In this document: in pieces, positions 1-10,435 of the stretch
How positions within the stretch are numbered: position 1 is the stretch's first letter
Layout: the number at the start of each line of letters is the position of its first letter
Assembly: GCA_964006375.1 (NCBI GenBank)
Contig: OZ023262.1
Location: 93,569,654 to 93,633,653 of the forward strand
Origin: Tillus elongatus
Taxonomy: Eukaryota > Arthropoda > Insecta > Coleoptera > Cleridae
Reading direction: 5' to 3'
DNA length: 64,000 bases
The notes under the pieces: model-generated
Database searches by the model: none
What the model saw: only the letters and a program-made list of their open reading frames with translations
Told to the model about the DNA's origin: nothing
Position numbers and translations under genes: made by a program

Positions 1-680
1 CAAGTTATTCAAAGTAATGGGTCCTTTTCTCTTGTTGGCATTTCTGTGGATCGAAATCTTAATTAGCACCAACATGTTACATCAATTGCAGAAGCGGCTG
101 CTAAGAAATTGGGTTTCCTATTCCGGGCTCGCAAATACTTTTCACCAACTAATCTCTATACCTTATACACTTCACAAATAAGGCCAAACCTCGAATACTG
201 CTCCCACATCTGGGGTGCAGCAGCCGCTTCTACACTCGCTATCCTGGACGCCATTCAAAAGAGAGCTATACGTCTCATCGGTGACCCTACCCTCACCCAA
301 AGGCTTCCATCCCTTGCCCACCGACGTGCCGTTGGTGACCTCTCTCTCTTTTATAGATATCTGCACGGGCACTGCTCAGAGGAGCTTTCCTCCATAATTC
401 CCCCACCTGCTGCCCCCAGCAGATCTACCAGGGGAACAGAGCGAATGCACCCTCTTAATGTCCAGGTCACCAGACATAGAACATCTTGTTATGCCCTCTC
501 TTTTGTCCCGAGGACTTCCAAGTTGTGGAATTCCTTGCCGGCAGAGGTTTTTCCTTCTCCTCCGAACCTCCAAACCTTCAAGTCCAGAATTAACAAGCTG
601 CCTCTTTCCTCCTTGTCAACACCCACGGTACGATAGTATTTAGGCTGTACCCCTCGTGGTGTGTTGTTGGCATAAAAAAA
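1..680 (+). pseudogene. CR1/Jockey-group LINE, ORF2 C-terminus and 3' end
   Basis: The open frame at 109-636 (175 aa) matches the region downstream of the reverse transcriptase in CR1/Jockey-group non-LTR retrotransposons. Visible landmarks are IRPNLEYCSHIWG, IQKRAIRLIGDP and LWNSLPAEVF. It is only the C-terminal part of ORF2, because the window edge cuts off the RT domain. The frame closes at TAG and a short 3' UTR ends in an A-run near 675-683. A second, minus-strand copy of the same family lies at 13600-14990 and shares the 3' UTR text, which supports the 3' end position. The neighbouring R1-like element begins directly after the A-run. Clade assignment is from motif style only; an RTE- or L2-like origin is not excluded. 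Confidence 0.8.
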
Positions 681-690
681 AAGTGGGCGG

Positions 691-1139
691 GCCAAATAGA
701 AAACCGGTAGAAACCCAACAATGGATCAAGGACAAAAGAGTAGATCTGGCTATCCTACTAATAAATAGGGAGGAAGAAGTAGCAGAAGTAAGTCCAGAGG
801 ATGGCTTTATAGGGGTCAGGTTGAACGGCTTCCATCTCTATTGCGTATATATCTCCCCGAATATACAATTCGAAGAATACAGAAGGCGAGTAGATGCCAT
901 TATGAATGAAGTCAGAAGAAAATCAGGAGAAAAAATAATCATAGGCGATATAAATGCCAAATCACCCATGTAGGGCTCACGGTTTCAGGATAAAAGAGGA
1001 GAAGTATTGGTCAGAGTGGTTAGCCGCTCTGAACATAAATGTTTTGAACGATGGCAGGAAAGCGACTTTTGTCAGAGGACAAACTGAATCCTTCATCGAC
1101 GTCACATGTTCCACAGGTAACATACAAAGGGAAATTTGA
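691..1139 (+). pseudogene. R1-like endonuclease domain remnant
   Basis: Two overlapping frames (about 691-973 and 954-1139) together resemble the apurinic-type endonuclease of R1-group LINEs. The first contains VDLAILLINREEEVA, an LYCVYISPN strand and a GDINAKSP segment, corresponding to the GDFNAH-type catalytic block. The second has WAALNINVLNDG and a TFVRG...SFIDVT strand typical of the distal end of the domain. An in-frame TAG at 971-973 and a shift between the pieces mean it is not functional. A further open piece at 1299-1484 contains KPFWWTDEIA, the linker that normally precedes the RT. Confidence 0.7.
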
Positions 1140-1785
1140 AATTGGGAGGTGTTCGACGATGAGACTCTTACTGATCATAGATACATCAGTTTTGATATAA
1201 TAATGAAACGAGATAAGCCTAAGGACAAAAGCGTCGAAAGCTGGACTTGCGACTGGGAGCTGCCTTAAAAACTGGCAACCTGGAGAATTTTAACCGGCGT
1301 GGAGTCGATGATGGAATTACACCAAGCTATGAGTGAGGTATACAGAGCCAGCGTCACAAAAACTGAAAAACCACGAAAACCTTTCTGGTGGACCGATGAA
1401 ATTGCGAGAAAGAGAATCGAATGCCTTAGACTACGAAGAATAGCTACAAGAGTAGGTAGGAGAATCCCAAGAAGTGACATGTAGGCAGACCAAACTCTCG
1501 TTGCTTTCAAAAAATGTAAACAGGAGCTACAACTTCTAATAAATAAAACAATAAGACAGCACTGGGGTAGTTTACGTAAAGAACTCGAGGATGATATCTG
1601 GGGAAAGGGGTATATGATAGTGACAAAGAGGCTGGTTGGGCCTACACCCTTCAGACTGGCTATGGAGCAGAAAATTAAAATAGCAAAGGATTTGTTCCCT
1701 ATAAAAAAAGGCATGGAAAAAACCCTCTCCATCTAATGAAGTTAAACCGTTTGCAAGAGAAGAATTAGAGAATGTATTAGCGAAA

Positions 1786-2753
1786 ATGAAGAACAGAAAG
1801 GCACCTGGCCTTGACGGCATCCCAATGGAAGTCATCAAAGTGTTTAGCGAAATTGAGCCAGAGGTGATACTGGATCCACTAAACGGCCTCCTTAGAGAAA
1901 GAAAATTTCCTAAAGAATGGAAAAAAGCTAAATTAATTTTAATACCGAAAGGCAAAATTGAGGAAATGAAGTTCAGGCCCATATATTTATTGAACTCAAT
2001 TAGTAAGAAAAAGGAATCCTCTCAGATCGCCAATTCGGATTCCGTAAAGGCAAATCAACCACCCAGGCAGTGGAAAGAGTGGTAGATATAGTTAGAGAAC
2101 AAACAAACGACAAGTGGGCAGCTCTCGTAACTCTTGATATAAAAAATGCATTTAACACAGCGTCATGGGATAAAATAATGCTAAACCTCGAAACAAGAGG
2201 TATAGAAGATTATCTGTTAGAGACCATTGATAACTACTTAAAAGATAGATCCCTGCAGACAGACAAAAATGTTTGCCAGGAAATTACAACGGGTGTGCCA
2301 CAGGGGTCGGTCCTGGGACCCAGCCTGTGGAATATATTATATGATGGAGTGCTTAACGTACTAACACCAGAAGGGGTGACCATGCTGGCCTATGCAGATG
2401 ACCTGGCAGTTATCATCACGGCGAAAACAAAGGAAGAGCTGGAATGGAAAGGAAATGAAGCACTACTGCAGATCCACAACTGGCTGAACAGCAGTGAATT
2501 AGAGTTAGCCCCACAGAAAACAGAAGCAGTTATACTTAGAGGAGGAAGAGCAAAGACCGAAGTCAGGTTTATGTGTGGGGGAGTAGAGATAGCACCCAAA
2601 CAAAGTCTTATATATTTGGGTATAACCATAGGGGAAAATCTAAACTTTGGACGACACATAAAAACAGCAATACAAAAATCAGAAGAAAGCATTGATCAGA
2701 ATAACGCCAAAAATAAAAGGCCCCGGATCCAAAAAGAGGGAGATGCTATATAA
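1786..2753 (+). pseudogene. R1-like reverse transcriptase remnant
   Basis: The piece at 1786-2085 holds the RT N-terminal block (KNRKAPGLDGIPMEVIK, KKAKLILIPKG). After a frameshift, 2070-2753 carries the palm. LVTLDIKNAFNTASWDK is motif A, VPQGSVLGPSLWNILYD is motif B, and MLAYADDLAVI is motif C with both catalytic aspartates retained. The downstream KTEAVIL and IYLGITIG segments fit the thumb. The two pieces are in different frames, so no single protein can be made. The motifs are characteristic of R1-clade RTs; I infer it was part of the same element as the endonuclease upstream. Confidence 0.8.
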
Positions 2754-3033
2754 CGTGGTCCAATTAATTCTTTTATATAGATCACCTATCTGGTCCGAAC
2801 CTATGAAAAAAGATACGTATAACAGACAAGCTACATAAGTCTAACGTAGAATGTTGCTAAGAGTTACTAGCGCATACCGCACTGTGTCGAAAAGGCGGTA
2901 CAGGTGGTCGCAGGAATAGTACCAATCGAGCTTGCCGTAGAAGAGAGATCAAGGCTATATCACAGAAGAGAAGGAAACACACCGAAAGCAAAAGAAGAGG
3001 AGAGGGCCAGCACTCTTAAAAAAATGGCAGGAG

Positions 3034-3363
3034 ATGTGGGATAATACAACCCATGTCGCTCAGTGGACCAAGCAGTTAATTCCAGATCTGAAGAAATGGG
3101 TGGAATGCAAGCACAGAAGAACAGATTATTTCCTGACGCAAATGCTCACAGGCCATGGGTCCTTCAGGAAATATCTAAGCCGGTTAGGAAAAGCAGAAAC
3201 CGACGCTTGCTTGTACTGTGGGATGGCAGAACCGGTAACACACACCATATTTGACTGCGCAAAATGGGAGAACGAGCGAGAAACCCTAAGGCAGGGTATG
3301 AAGACTGACCTGACCATGTACAACATCCTTGACATCATGATGGAATATTCTGAAAAAGGGTAA
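3034..3363 (+). pseudogene. LINE ORF2 C-terminal zinc knuckle
   Basis: A 109-aa frame contains LSRLGKAETDACLYCG followed by PVTHTIFDC. This gives the CX2C...HX4C pattern found at the C-terminus of R1/I-group ORF2 proteins. The preceding RT piece ends at 2753 in a different frame, so this is the decayed tail of the same ORF2. The stop at 3361-3363 is followed by a 3' UTR of roughly 260 bases and an A-run. Confidence 0.65.
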
Positions 3364-3639
3364 AAATTCCACAGCTACGTCCAAAATGTCCTAAGAAATA
3401 AAGAAGTAGAGGAGAGGCAAAGAGCGGATTGAAAAGAGACAAATTGTAAAGACAGCCTACTTACTGATGATTTACGAAAAGTGGTTCCAGTAGGTATGGT
3501 GAAGAAATGAGGTGAGGTTTGGTGGGTAGGCAGAGGCTTGCACCTATAGTACGCTGAGTCCCACACTCTCTGTCGCGATGGAGGCCGAGCTCAGAGGTAA
3601 GAACATGAGTTTCCTCAACCGGCAAAAAAAAGGTCACTC

Positions 3640-3865
3640 TAATTATAGCAAAACTGGTCTACGGATCTAATTGTGGTGAGAATGCATCTAGCCTTACATA
3701 CTTTGTCCCTATATTGGGGTATAAATGGGCCAGGGCTGACAATTTACTAAATTGATAGTTGGTTGTATACAGTCTCTATTTTTTTAACATTCTGTGTTAT
3801 TCGAAGCTGCCGTGACAACATACTACTTGGTTCCGCAATGAGGTGGCGGCACGTGTGTCGTATCT
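3640..3865 (+). repeat. Diverged copy of the 307-bp satellite unit
   Basis: This stretch matches part of the tandem unit at 57600-58330. It shares the blocks around CATACTTTGTCCCTATATTGGGGT, TGGGCCAGGGCT, a GTTGTATAC...GTCTCTATTT segment and CTTGGTTCCG. It is more diverged than the units in the array and is a single incomplete copy. Confidence 0.7.
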
Positions 3866-4508
3866 TACATATCATTTAGCTATTGAATATTGATGTGTTA
3901 TTAGGTAGGTAGTAGCTTTACCTGAGCCCGAGCTACAGTTAGTTGATGGTGTTTACAAACTCAAGGTAAGCAAATTGGTTCACTGACTATTATTCTCGTT
4001 ATCTTAATTAAATAATGCATAGTGCATAGGTGCATATATTATCGTTTTAGTGAATTTTCTCGAAAAAAAATCACTAATGAGCCCTCAGCTTTTGTGACGG
4101 TAATATTAAGATTTTATTTAAAATTGTGGGCTAGCTGTAAGTTGCAAAATAAAAACTCTTTATTGAAAAAGAACAATTTACATAGAAAAAATACAAGGGT
4201 TTTTAAATACATATAAAGCAAGTTTTGCTTAAACTTAAAGAAAATATTAAATTACAAACATGAACAAAACTATCTGAAAATTTAATTGAAGTCTGTAAGA
4301 GTCAAACCGACATATGTCGCCTTATTTTAGTGTATTTAAAATTGTTTTTCATTTTTGCCTAGGAAATAAAAGAAGGGGTGGTGATTTGTAAAATTATTAT
4401 ATATTTTCAAGTTTATTTAATTTTCGTTAGAAGTAATTTAAAAGTCTTCTAAACACATTCTTTTATTATTTAAGGTTTCAAAATGCAAAATAAAAACATT
4501 ACTAAAAT
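3866..4508. other. AT-rich stretch, nothing recognised
   Basis: The short frame at 4022-4216 has no recognisable motif and lies in AT-rich sequence. I see no gene, RNA or named repeat here. Confidence 0.5.
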
Positions 4509-4690
4509 TTATATTATGGCCAGCATCGAGATTGTGTTAGACAAAACACAGGTTCTTTTTAGTAAACTTATATTACTTTTGTGCTGTATTAATCTATCTT
4601 TAAAGACTCTGCTTGTTTGACTAATGTATTTTAAATTACAATTACTACATGTTGTAGCCTTGATAATGGAATAAATGCACCCAAAAGCTG
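4509..4690 (-). pseudogene. Penelope-like GIY-YIG endonuclease fragment
   Basis: The minus-strand frame contains CSNCNLKYISQTSRVFKDR followed by a HKSNI segment. This resembles the CX2CNXXYIGQTXRXXXXR...H core of Penelope-like element endonucleases, and the intact-looking domain at 8351-8770 in this window. The GIY part itself is not visible and the frame is short. A diverged relic is the simplest reading. Confidence 0.5.
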
Positions 4691-4699
4691 GGCTATTAA

Positions 4700-5260
4700 A
4701 CAAAGAGTTTTTATTTTTGAATTGATGGCTCTAATAGTTGACCTATTTTGATAAACTTTAGTATGCGCGTAGTTTATAGAAACTACTACGTATCGAAATT
4801 AAAATTTATGGGATGATCAAAAATTGAATTGAATAACATAATGCAGATGCTACGTTTCAACATCAACATTTTTTGAACTGCGTGATCAGTTATTTGTACA
4901 TAAATAATGATTATTTTATTCGCTGGAATGGTTACCATGTTTCCGATTATTTTACTACATTTAATGATTATGGTAATATCGGTTTTCAGCTTATTTTCTA
5001 CATTATTGTCCATTAAAGTGATTCCGTTGTTAGAAAATGGTCCGGAAAGTTTGTGTTGTTTGCCATTGTGATTATAAAAGCCGTTTTATGTTGTAATATT
5101 ATGTGGTTAGTAGCCATAACAAAAGCTTCTGCTTTAGCAGCGACATATAAGTAGCCCATTTGGCTTTTTGTGAGATCTGTATCGATCTAGTGGCACATGT
5201 ATAGGATGTACTTTGCAAAATATTGTCGTTTTTGTCCTAGTGTGATAAAATAATGTTGGC
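4700..5260. other. AT-rich stretch, nothing recognised
   Basis: No coding motif, RNA gene or repeat match was found between the Penelope fragment and the family A repeat. A minus-strand frame at 4786-5013 has no recognisable feature. Confidence 0.5.
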
Positions 5261-6011
5261 ATTTTAGTGAATTTTCTTTAACAAATCACTAATGGAGAGA
5301 TCCCGCCTTTTCAATTTTAAAAAAATGTCTTCAAATGCGCGCTATTTTGGCCCCCTAGAACACATAACCGCGATCAGTTTCAATTTTTATAAAATCACGT
5401 TATATCTAAGTTTTTTAAACTCTTATATTTTTCCTATGTAAATTGTAAACTTTTTCATTTCCATGTTGTAGCATTGAGAAAGGAATAAATTATATCACAC
5501 CGAACTCCAAAAAAAAATAGGCCGATTTTGATTACATTTGGTGAATACCTTGATTTTGAAAGTGGCTTGGAATACGTCGTTAGCCAGGAAAATCGGCCCA
5601 GGTTTTCCCGGTAAATATTGTGTTTTTTTTTTCAAAAAAAAATCCATATCACCTGAAGTAATGTAAGGGCAACCACATTTGGTACGCAGGTTTATATTTA
5701 AATCACATACCAAAATTTAGCTATTTAGCTTAAAAGGCAAAAAAGTTATAGGCATTTAAAGAAAAATAAATTGGGGTTTTCCTCAAAACGTCAAAGTCGC
5801 GATTTAAAACGTCACAATTGGCAACGTTTAGACAAAGAACCTGAAACTAATACAAGCTATGGAATGAAAATATCTCAAGAAGAATGTTTTACAAAGCCTG
5901 AAGTCTTAGCTTCAACCGTCTTTGTTCTTCATTTTATTAAAATGTTTCCAGAAAAATCATTTTCAATAGACCCTTTCTCTGATGCTTTCGAAGTAGTCTT
6001 AACTATAGTGT

Positions 6012-6368
6012 TAGCACCTAGGTCGTTCAGAGGTAAGAACCCGTGTCTCTGAACCGAAGGGTACAGGGTTCTCCTTTCACTTTTTCAGTACAAACTGTAA
6101 CATTAACATCAACCGAGGTTCTGGCATTGTATTTGAGCAAGTTGAATGTCTGGACGTTCCGCCCTTCGGAGGGGGCGTAAAGCCGTCGGTCCCGTGTCCA
6201 TGCGATGTTGGGCACGTTAAAGATCCCTACCCTCTTTACAGAAAGACAGTGGTTCGGCCAAATTTCCAGGATGGTGACGTGAAACTGCTTCCTGGCGTCG
6301 GTGATTGGCCGTAGTCGCCGAAATTGGCCGACGTTAAAGAGACAAAACACACACACCCAGCTATAGAG
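6012..6368 (+). repeat. tRNA-headed SINE, copy 1
   Basis: This matches the copy at 7005-7425. Shared blocks include CTTTCACTTTTTC.GTACA, GCATTGTATTTGAGC, CGTTCCGCCCTTCGG, and GTTGGGCACGTTAAAGATCC. The 5' head is a degenerate tRNA-like sequence (TCGTTCAGAGGTAAG ... GGGTACAGGGTTCTCC) in A-box/B-box spacing. It sits inside family A, whose two halves resume on either side. Confidence 0.65.
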
Positions 6369-6617
6369 TTTAGCGTTTAATGGTATATATTTTTTGTCGA
6401 ATTTCCGTAAAAAATCGATAAAGATGAATATATCCATGATTGTACAAGATATAAAAAAATATCTTGAGCTACATCTTAAAAAAAATTCTACAATCACAGG
6501 CTGGCTCATAAGTCGTTGGTGATACAAATTTTCTTTTTTTTTTTAATCTAACACGCCTTATGTTATTGCACTTTTGCATTTTCCATCGAATTATAATGCA
6601 TGTTTGTAAGAAAAGAA

Positions 6618-6933
6618 ATTCGGCACACAGCAAGTGCGGTATGGTAGCGTATTTTCATTAAGTGCTTCAAATTTGAATAGCTCAATTTGCTATGTACCTA
6701 TAAGGTTGACCAAGAAACCAGGTTTTTCGGGAACACTTTAAGTTTACTTTCGGAATTTTTGTACAGTTTCAAACAATAAAGTTATTTTGATGAAACATGG
6801 CACATTGTTTCTACTATTTAGGTTATACTGGTCACCAAATTTGATGCCTTCTTTCTTAAAAAAAAACACATGTTTGCTGTTAAAAACATTTTGATAAAAA
6901 ATTCACTACAATAACGAACTTGCTGCGTCCTTA
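6618..6933 (+). repeat. MITE copy with terminal inverted repeats
   Basis: The left end reads ACACAGCAAGTGCGGTATGG and the right end AATAACGAACTTGCTGCGTC, which are inverse complements with a few changes. Internal blocks (TTTTTCGGGA, CAAACAATAAAGTTATTTTGATGAAAC, TTTGATGCCT) recur at 43075, 56655 and 62285. There is no coding capacity. Confidence 0.7.
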
Positions 6934-7004
6934 CTTTTTTTTATAGCATTATACCATTTAAAGTTTTCAACAAAGTAAATATAATGCTATTGGGTAATAT
7001 GCAG

Positions 7005-7250
7005 AGAGCCGCGGTGGTTCAGTGATACGGACGTGTACCTCTGAACCCAGGTGTACCGGGTTTAATTCCCAGGGTTTCCCTTTCACTTTTTCTGTACATA
7101 CTGTACATTTAACACCAACCAAGGTTGTGGCATTGTATTTGAGCCAGTTCAATGCCTGCACGTTCCGCCCTTCGGGGAGGCCGTAAAGCCATCGGACCCA
7201 TATCCATACGATGTTGGGCACGTTAAAGATCCATACCGTCTTTACAGGAA

Positions 7251-7341
<91 letters not shown>

Positions 7342-7425
7342 AGGCAAAATTTAGAGGATGATGAGGTGAAACTGCCCCCTGGCGTCGGTTTTTGGGTATA
7401 GTCGTGAAAATAGACCGACGGGCTT
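7005..7425 (+). repeat. tRNA-headed SINE, copy 2, with internal (TA)n
   Basis: The head GAGAGCCGCGGTGGTTCAGTGATACGG ... GGGTTTAATTCCC has the spacing of pol III A and B boxes in a tRNA-like head. It is followed by a body shared with copy 1. A (TA)n run at about 7254-7337 has expanded in the body before the conserved tail GGTGAAACTGCC...GGCGTCGG. The head is better preserved here than in copy 1. Confidence 0.7.
7254..7337. repeat. (TA)n microsatellite
   Basis: An uninterrupted TA run lies inside SINE copy 2. Confidence 0.95.
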
Positions 7426-7429
7426 ATAA

Positions 7430-8095
7430 TATATAGAAAAATAGAAAAAGAAGCGTTTTAATAAGACCAAAATTTAAAAAACCGACAGGCAGGCCTACTA
7501 TTATTGGTTTTAACCTTAGAATTCATAAACTGGGCCTCTTTGGTCCAGAAAGATTTTCGCTACTTATAATTTGTTTGAAATAACTATAAGCCTAGATGTG
7601 CTCTAGACACGTCTTCATTTAACACACACTTGATTCAGAAACATTCAAGTGTACTTAGAAATCGAAAAAAATATTTCATTACCATCCCGAATTTACATTA
7701 ACTGGCCCAACCAGTAAAGTTGTTTTATAATTCCAATGTTCTGTGGCTATTTTGTTTTATAGGTATTTTATTAACACTTACAAAATGCCGATTCATTATT
7801 TAAAGCCGCAATAAACACTATTCTGTTGTAGACAGGTGAAGTATTTTATACGTTTATCTTCAAAACGTTTCCATAAGTGAAAGTGGGAATGTGTGATGAG
7901 CACTGATAAGTACACTTGGAGAACCCAAATTACCACAACACATTTTAAAAAGACCTGACGATCGTTTGACTAACCAAGTTAGCGTCATCAGAGGATGAAA
8001 CATTCTAAATACTGAAAAAACTAACATCAACTTATATACCGGATCTTAGGTAAAGAGATCGAACTGAGATGGGAAACTAGTCGCAGGCAAATTCG
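7430..8095. other. No gene recognised
   Basis: AT-rich sequence with no long frame, RNA gene or repeat match that I can identify. Confidence 0.5.
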
Positions 8096-8096
8096 A

Positions 8097-8994
8097 CAGT
8101 GTATTGTATTTTTATCGCCGGACAAGGTCTTTGCACTGTTTCTACTACTTTATCTAAAAAGTGTCCATCTGTAATAGTTTTGAGAATGTTCAACAACAGC
8201 TAAATTAACATAGATTCCTTTGGTGGCAATATCTGTATTCTTATGTTATCTATAGAACATGCTGAAACGTGGGAATTTTTTTTAACGAAGCAATCGATCA
8301 GGTGACTCGTAATTGGCGGTGGTGAAGCGTTCATACATTTTTTGTTGTAACTATATTTCGCAATATCTACGCTTTCGAACGCGTTTAGCTGGTTTTCTAA
8401 CATTTTTTATTGATTTCAGATTATCTTTATTAACGTGATGATTATTATCCCAAATGTGTCGGGCGACGGAAGACTTATCTACAGTACCGTAACGTAATTG
8501 GGAGAAGTGTTCTTTGAATCTAATTCCAATCGATCTTTTTGTTTGTCCAACGTATTTAAGATTACACTCTTTACAACTTATTTCATAAATTCCCGACATT
8601 TTGTCCGTGCTATCCTTGTCTTTTGGGTTACCTAGCAAGTTTTTAAGGTATTTGTTGTTGGAAATGTTAGCTGTAAGTTTACTTTTATAAAAATGCAAAG
8701 GTATTTGTTGTTCAAAAATGCATTTAAAAAAAAAGCAGTGTATTGTATTATTATCGCCAGACAAGGTCATTGAACTGTCTTTATTAACTTATCTAAAAAG
8801 TGTCCATCTCTAGTAATTTTGGGAAGGTTCAACGACAACTAAATTACAGAGTTTCGTTTGGCAAAAATATCTGTATTCTTATGTTATCTCTAGGACATGT
8901 TGAAACCTGGGAATTTACTGTACAAAGCCATCGATCAGGTGCCTCGTAATCGGCGGTTTTGAACCGTTCATACATTTTTTGTTGTAACTATATT

Positions 8995-8999
<5 letters not shown>
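8097..8999 (-). mobile_element. Penelope-like element, 3' part with direct repeats
   Basis: A block at 8097-8352 recurs in the same orientation at about 8735-8999. Both copies contain GTGTATTGTAT.TTTATCGCC.GACAAGG, CTAAAAAGTGTCCATCT and CATACATTTTTTGTTGTAACTATATTTC. Between them, on the minus strand, is a GIY-YIG endonuclease frame. Direct repeats (pseudo-LTRs) around the C-terminal endonuclease are a known arrangement of Penelope-like elements. No reverse transcriptase is visible, so the copy is truncated. Confidence 0.75.
8351..8770 (-). pseudogene. GIY-YIG endonuclease domain of a Penelope-like element
   Basis: This 139-aa minus-strand frame contains SGIYEISCKECNLKYVGQTK at about residues 58-78. 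That is the GIY...YVG signature, with the CX2C insertion typical of Penelope-like elements. It is followed by an R...F.EH helix and SVARHIWDNNHHV. In the family this domain lies C-terminal to the reverse transcriptase and nicks the target. The frame runs into a second frame (8200-8403) that looks like the continuing C-terminal tail (NAFESVDIAKYSYN), so one shift separates them. The RT half is missing and the piece cannot act alone. Confidence 0.8.

Positions 9000-9077
<78 letters not shown>
9000..9077. repeat. (TA)n microsatellite
   Basis: A TA run directly follows the upstream direct repeat of the Penelope-like element. Confidence 0.95.
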
Positions 9078-9079
<2 letters not shown>

Positions 9080-9189
9080 CACGTCAAAGTATTTCAATAT
9101 TTTGGCAAGAACTTATGATATAAGTGACTTGGTTGTGGATGGTTGTGATGGGACCATAGGAAACACCGGGTCGTCCATTTCAGTGTTTC

Positions 9190-10435
9190 TTGTGTCAGCT
9201 GCATGTTAATAAACTTTCTCTAAGACATATCTTCCAACATATTGATGGACAAACGAGTGGTCCTAATACATTTGCAGCTCCATTGGAAAGGCAAGTCTGC
9301 GGAACTTTACCGGTTGTAAAGTACCATACAATTGACTATATGCTACCTCCTCTGGCTTGTAATGACCTCAGTACAGATCAAAACTATTTATACGAAATCT
9401 GTAAAGCAATTTCCTCATGCGTGTGTTCCACGGACTTAATCAATCGAAATCCCGGTAAATTAAGCCACGCTTGATGGCCAGCTTTGACAAATCGTATCTT
9501 ATGCCTGTATATCGACACAGAAAATGAACACATATTTTAAGCAGTTGACCATTTTTATTTTTAAAGTATATGCGTACATCTAATAAAATTTAATCCATCG
9601 TTTAAAATGCAACAAAGAATGGTTTTCTAACTGTTAAAGTGAGCCGATATTTGAACCAAGGGTTAAAAAGTATTATTGACCCTGTGATCAAGCGCTACTC
9701 ATATATTGCACATCTTGAGAACATTTTGTTGTGTCTGTTATGCGATTCTCGTAATTTTGTTAGAGAATTTGGTCTAAGATGAATTATAAGTGCAAAAAAT
9801 AAAGATAGTAAAAAAAAACCTAGTATGTATTATTCAACACCAAACATTATTATTAACCTGTCAGATAATATTGTCAAAATTTGTGTACTACAGAATAATG
9901 TCTTTGGAAAGTTTTGATTTGAAATAAGGAATGGTTTTGTATTAAATGTGTTCCAAATATCCACGGTTGCGGGGGAATGTTGGTGGGAAGAGGAATCGCA
10001 GCTGAAGAAAACTTAGTTGAAAATTAAAAAGTGACAGAGCAAAATAATTTGAAATTTACACGTTTAGTAGAAGAGGCTGTTCAAAATCATGTCCCAGCGC
10101 AAGCACAAGCATAGCTTTTTTGTACGACATAATGTATAATTTGAATTAATAATAAATAATAAATAAAAATAATAATAATAATATTCGGATTTTCACATTA
10201 CCAAAAACAAACTTTGGCGGTAACAATTTGATTTACTGCAAGGAAAATAAGATTACCTGTCCTCTGATATTACAAAGCATGAGCGCTGAAGATATCAAGC
10301 ATTTCATAAGTAACCACCCTGAGACAATTTTTGAATTTGAGTTATATCCGTGTAACACCCAAGCGGTGGAACTATGTAAAATTAGTGACGCAACCCTCAT
10401 GTTCACTTGCTGGCATAGATGGTTGTACTAAAGCA
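9190..10435 (+). pseudogene. Decayed coding remnant of an unassigned repeat-associated family
   Basis: Two open pieces on the plus strand, 9190-9474 (94 aa) and 10228-10431 (67 aa), flank a stop-riddled stretch that still translates into protein-like text. Landmarks are LSTDQNYLYEICKAI, RNPGKLSHARW and TNRILCLYIDTEN (across a frame break), then YPCNTQAVELCK near the end. I recall similar wording in multicopy uncharacterised insect proteins, but I cannot name a domain or assign a function. The pieces are in order and on one strand, so this looks like one gene destroyed by stops and shifts. Whether it was a host gene copy or part of a transposon is unresolved. Confidence 0.45.

Larger units (their letters stand above)
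690..3633 (+). mobile_element. R1-like non-LTR retrotransposon, decayed
   Basis: Successive broken frames on the plus strand encode, in order, an endonuclease/exonuclease/phosphatase domain, a reverse transcriptase and a C-terminal CCHC-type knuckle. That is the ORF2 order of R1/LOA/I-group LINEs. The 5' part, including ORF1, is absent, so the copy is 5'-truncated. Frameshifts and stops separate the pieces. The 3' end is a short A-run at about 3625-3633. It abuts the 3' tail of a different LINE upstream, so one probably inserted next to the other's tail. Confidence 0.75.
5262..6935 (+). repeat. Family A interspersed repeat, long copy with nested SINE
   Basis: The copy begins with a short terminal hairpin (TTAGTGAATTTTC ... 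ATCACTAATG) and the block GGAGAGATCCCGCC...TTCAAATGCGCGC. The same text opens copies at 53730 and 55325. Internal blocks around 5500-6010 and 6365-6625 recur at 54000-54720, 55560-56650 and 61775-62280. The ~300-bp MITE forms its right end. A SINE is inserted at about 6015-6365. No transposase frame is present; the short frames here are chance frames. Confidence 0.7.
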
